From assembly GCA_945919795.1 (NCBI GenBank), contig CAMEJJ010000020.1:1-64000 (forward strand): a stretch of DNA of 64,000 bases. The letters run 5' to 3'. The DNA is from an uncultured Lachnospiraceae bacterium. Lineage in GTDB: Bacteria; Bacillota; Clostridia; Lachnospirales; Lachnospiraceae. The notes beneath the pieces are model-generated. The model was not told the origin of the DNA. It saw only the letters and a list, made by a program, of their open reading frames with translations, and searched no databases. A program made the translations under genes and the position numbers. Positions 62,993-64,000 of this stretch are shown here, one piece after another. The first letter of the stretch is position 1, and the number at the start of each line of letters is the position of its first letter.

Positions 62993-63029
62993 GTCTTCAC
63001 AGCAACAAGTGACATGAAAACAATGCATT

Positions 63030-63233
63030 CTATTTTTTGAAGAAACAATATCCAGTTATAATTTCGGATATCCTTAAGCATACCCAGATAATAAATCTCG
63101 ACTTACTCTTTCTGGCCTCGGGGGACACATTACTCTGCCAGTATTTGTACACCTCTATTGCATAGTTGGTCCAGTCCGTATCTTTTTCAAATAAAAACAG
63201 AAAAAACTTATACTCAAAAAAATAATTTTTCAT
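63030..63233 (-). CDS. Unknown 67-residue protein, possibly a fragment
   Basis: A short frame with a hydrophobic, Phe-rich start (FFEYKFFLFLFEKDTDW) and a basic middle; it overlaps the end of the preceding gene by 20 bp. No family recognised; it may be a remnant of an immunity gene. Confidence 0.35.
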   Translation of the reverse strand: MKNYFFEYKFFLFLFEKDTDWTNYAIEVYKYWQSNVSPEARKSKSRFIIWVCLRISEIITGYCFFKK

Positions 63234-63510
63234 TGGTCAAATCCCACTGACTCGCATTCTTTTCAACAATATAAGCTTTATCAGCTTTTTTAGAGAGAAA
63301 AAATTCATTTATCCAATAGAGAAAATTCTCAGTATCATAAGAGCAACCTTTCATCCCCGTAAATTCAGTAAATTTTGCGTTACTCTTCTCCTCATCAAAA
63401 ACCCACTTAAAGAAATCTTCTTGTAAAGAGATTACGTCATCGACTTCTTTTGGTATATATACAATGTCAGGATATTGTTCTTCCTCATCATAAAAGCAAT
63501 TTATTATCAT
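63214..63510 (-). CDS. Putative immunity-type protein (98 residues)
   Basis: An acidic protein (VDDVISLQEDFFKWVFDEE, GCSYDTENFLYWINEFFLS). The pattern of a Phe/Trp-rich helix followed by a Cys-Tyr-containing loop resembles small immunity proteins I have seen next to toxin cassettes, but no family name can be given. Neighbours on both sides are immunity-like. Confidence 0.5.
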   Translation of the reverse strand: MIINCFYDEEEQYPDIVYIPKEVDDVISLQEDFFKWVFDEEKSNAKFTEFTGMKGCSYDTENFLYWINEFFLSKKADKAYIVEKNASQWDLTNEKLFF

Positions 63511-63775
63511 TTAGTCACCTGTTATGAAGTGACCTCCTGTCAAGATTCAATTCGAGGAAATCACAACATTTTTCCTTTCTTAAGTTTTAACACTGGGTAC
63601 AGGGGCAGATCCCCATATCTAACAGTCCTCGGCCTTGGCCACCCTGTTATTCGTGGATTGGTTACCTACACATAGTTTTCCACGGCCCTGTTAAGCCACC
63701 CCTTTGTGCTGTCATACAAATTCAGTGGAGTACTGATAATATCTGCCTTTAATTAACATGGACAATTTGAAATCG
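63511..63775. other. Intergenic region, possible transposon scar
   Basis: GTCAC-ctgttatgaa-GTGAC at about 63514 and the sequence that follows have no gene on either strand with a ribosome binding site. It may be a decayed insertion-sequence end; nothing firm can be shown. Confidence 0.3.
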
Positions 63776-64000
63776 TCAAGCATCTATTGCCATTCCAAAT
63801 GAAAATATACTAAAATTAAGCGAACAATCAAGTAATGATAATTTTTTTAATATATGACTTGGAATAGTGTATCCTATTTCTGCAAATTCAGAGCGAACAT
63901 ATATCACGATACTTACCTCTTCATATGTCCTTACCAATTTGTTAACATATTCTGCCTTGCTACACAATTGGTTTACCATTTTTTCTAAACTATCTAAGTA
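63776..64000 (-). CDS. DUF4279-like protein, 3' part (cut by window edge)
   Basis: The frame is open to the right edge (YLDSLEKMVNQL continuing upstream). The C-terminal part YVRSEFAEIGYTIPSHILKK and LSLLDCSLNFSIFSFGM matches the DUF4279 pattern (RSE-x-EIG-x-x-I, L-x-x-L-x-x-x-L-x-x-x-I-x-SFG). DUF4279 proteins often occur as immunity-like genes beside toxins, in keeping with this region. Confidence 0.6.
   Translation of the reverse strand, partial: YLDSLEKMVNQLCSKAEYVNKLVRTYEEVSIVIYVRSEFAEIGYTIPSHILKKLSLLDCSLNFSIFSFGMAIDA

Overview
The window looks like a chromosome segment of a low-GC, anaerobic, polysaccharide-degrading Firmicute, most probably a gut Lachnospiraceae. The evidence is a Gram-positive style set of lipoproteins and strong AGGAGG-type ribosome binding sites, rubrerythrin, an indolepyruvate:ferredoxin oxidoreductase, a FeoA-FeoB fusion, two DegV proteins, an AraR-type regulator and many remnants of mobile elements. 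No rRNA, tRNA or CRISPR array was seen.

Region 1 (1-22.6 kb) is an L-arabinan/L-arabinoside utilisation locus. A minus-strand hydrolase operon (5784 to 73) holds three GH43 enzymes, a GH51 arabinofuranosidase and a small zinc-ribbon protein. A divergent GH27 enzyme (6020-7321) carries Ile where alpha-galactosidases carry Asp and is probably a beta-L-arabinopyranosidase. The minus-strand catabolic operon araA-tktN-tktC-ribulokinase-araD (13286 to 7641) has its promoter embedded in an AraR-like palindrome, and araR lies just upstream. Further right are a DUF1680-type beta-L-arabinofuranosidase, a DUF624 membrane protein and a sugar ABC importer without its ATPase (22308 to 18121). Arabinose oligomers would be imported, trimmed in the cytoplasm, and L-arabinose converted through ribulose and ribulose-5-P to xylulose-5-P, which the split transketolase then uses. 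The 14.9-kb block with the hydrolases, ara genes and araR lies between two direct copies of the same IS end (1-55 and 14979-16135), which resembles a composite transposon.

Region 2 (22.6-26.5 kb) is an old integration scar: a fragment of an integrative-element protein, the first 16 codons of what looks like a low-molecular-weight protein tyrosine phosphatase gene with an intact ribosome binding site, a RlaP-type nucleotidyltransferase and several unknown small genes.

Region 3 (26.5-58.3 kb) is mostly core and housekeeping: a TetR/chemoreceptor/MATE cluster, FeoAB, rubrerythrin, a zinc-ribbon membrane protein with an Asp/Trp/Ser repeat tail, an amidohydrolase, IorAB plus an acyl-CoA ligase, DegV, the nickel-pincer cofactor genes larB/larE/larC (no larA in view), a TetR-controlled RND permease with a giant coiled-coil insert, trpS, an XRE/DUF6773 pair, a second DegV, a long Xaa-Pro aminopeptidase, a SpoVB/MurJ-like flippase, a GNAT and Maf. 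Here lies the most unusual signal: a dispersed ~230-bp, nearly perfectly palindromic repeat (30747-30988 and 52196-52441, with partial copies near 51.2 and 55.4 kb) whose two arms change together between copies. A different 155-bp palindrome separates larE from larB.

Region 4 (58.3-64 kb) is a degraded polymorphic-toxin locus on the minus strand: a toxin C-terminal fragment with a putative immunity gene, an IS110 transposase, an Imm26-like gene behind a GIY-YIG toxin module, further immunity-like genes, and an 81-bp direct repeat (58309 and 62912). A structured non-coding stretch with a plus-strand terminator lies at about 61.07-61.27 kb.

All family assignments come from reading motifs by eye; no database search was run.
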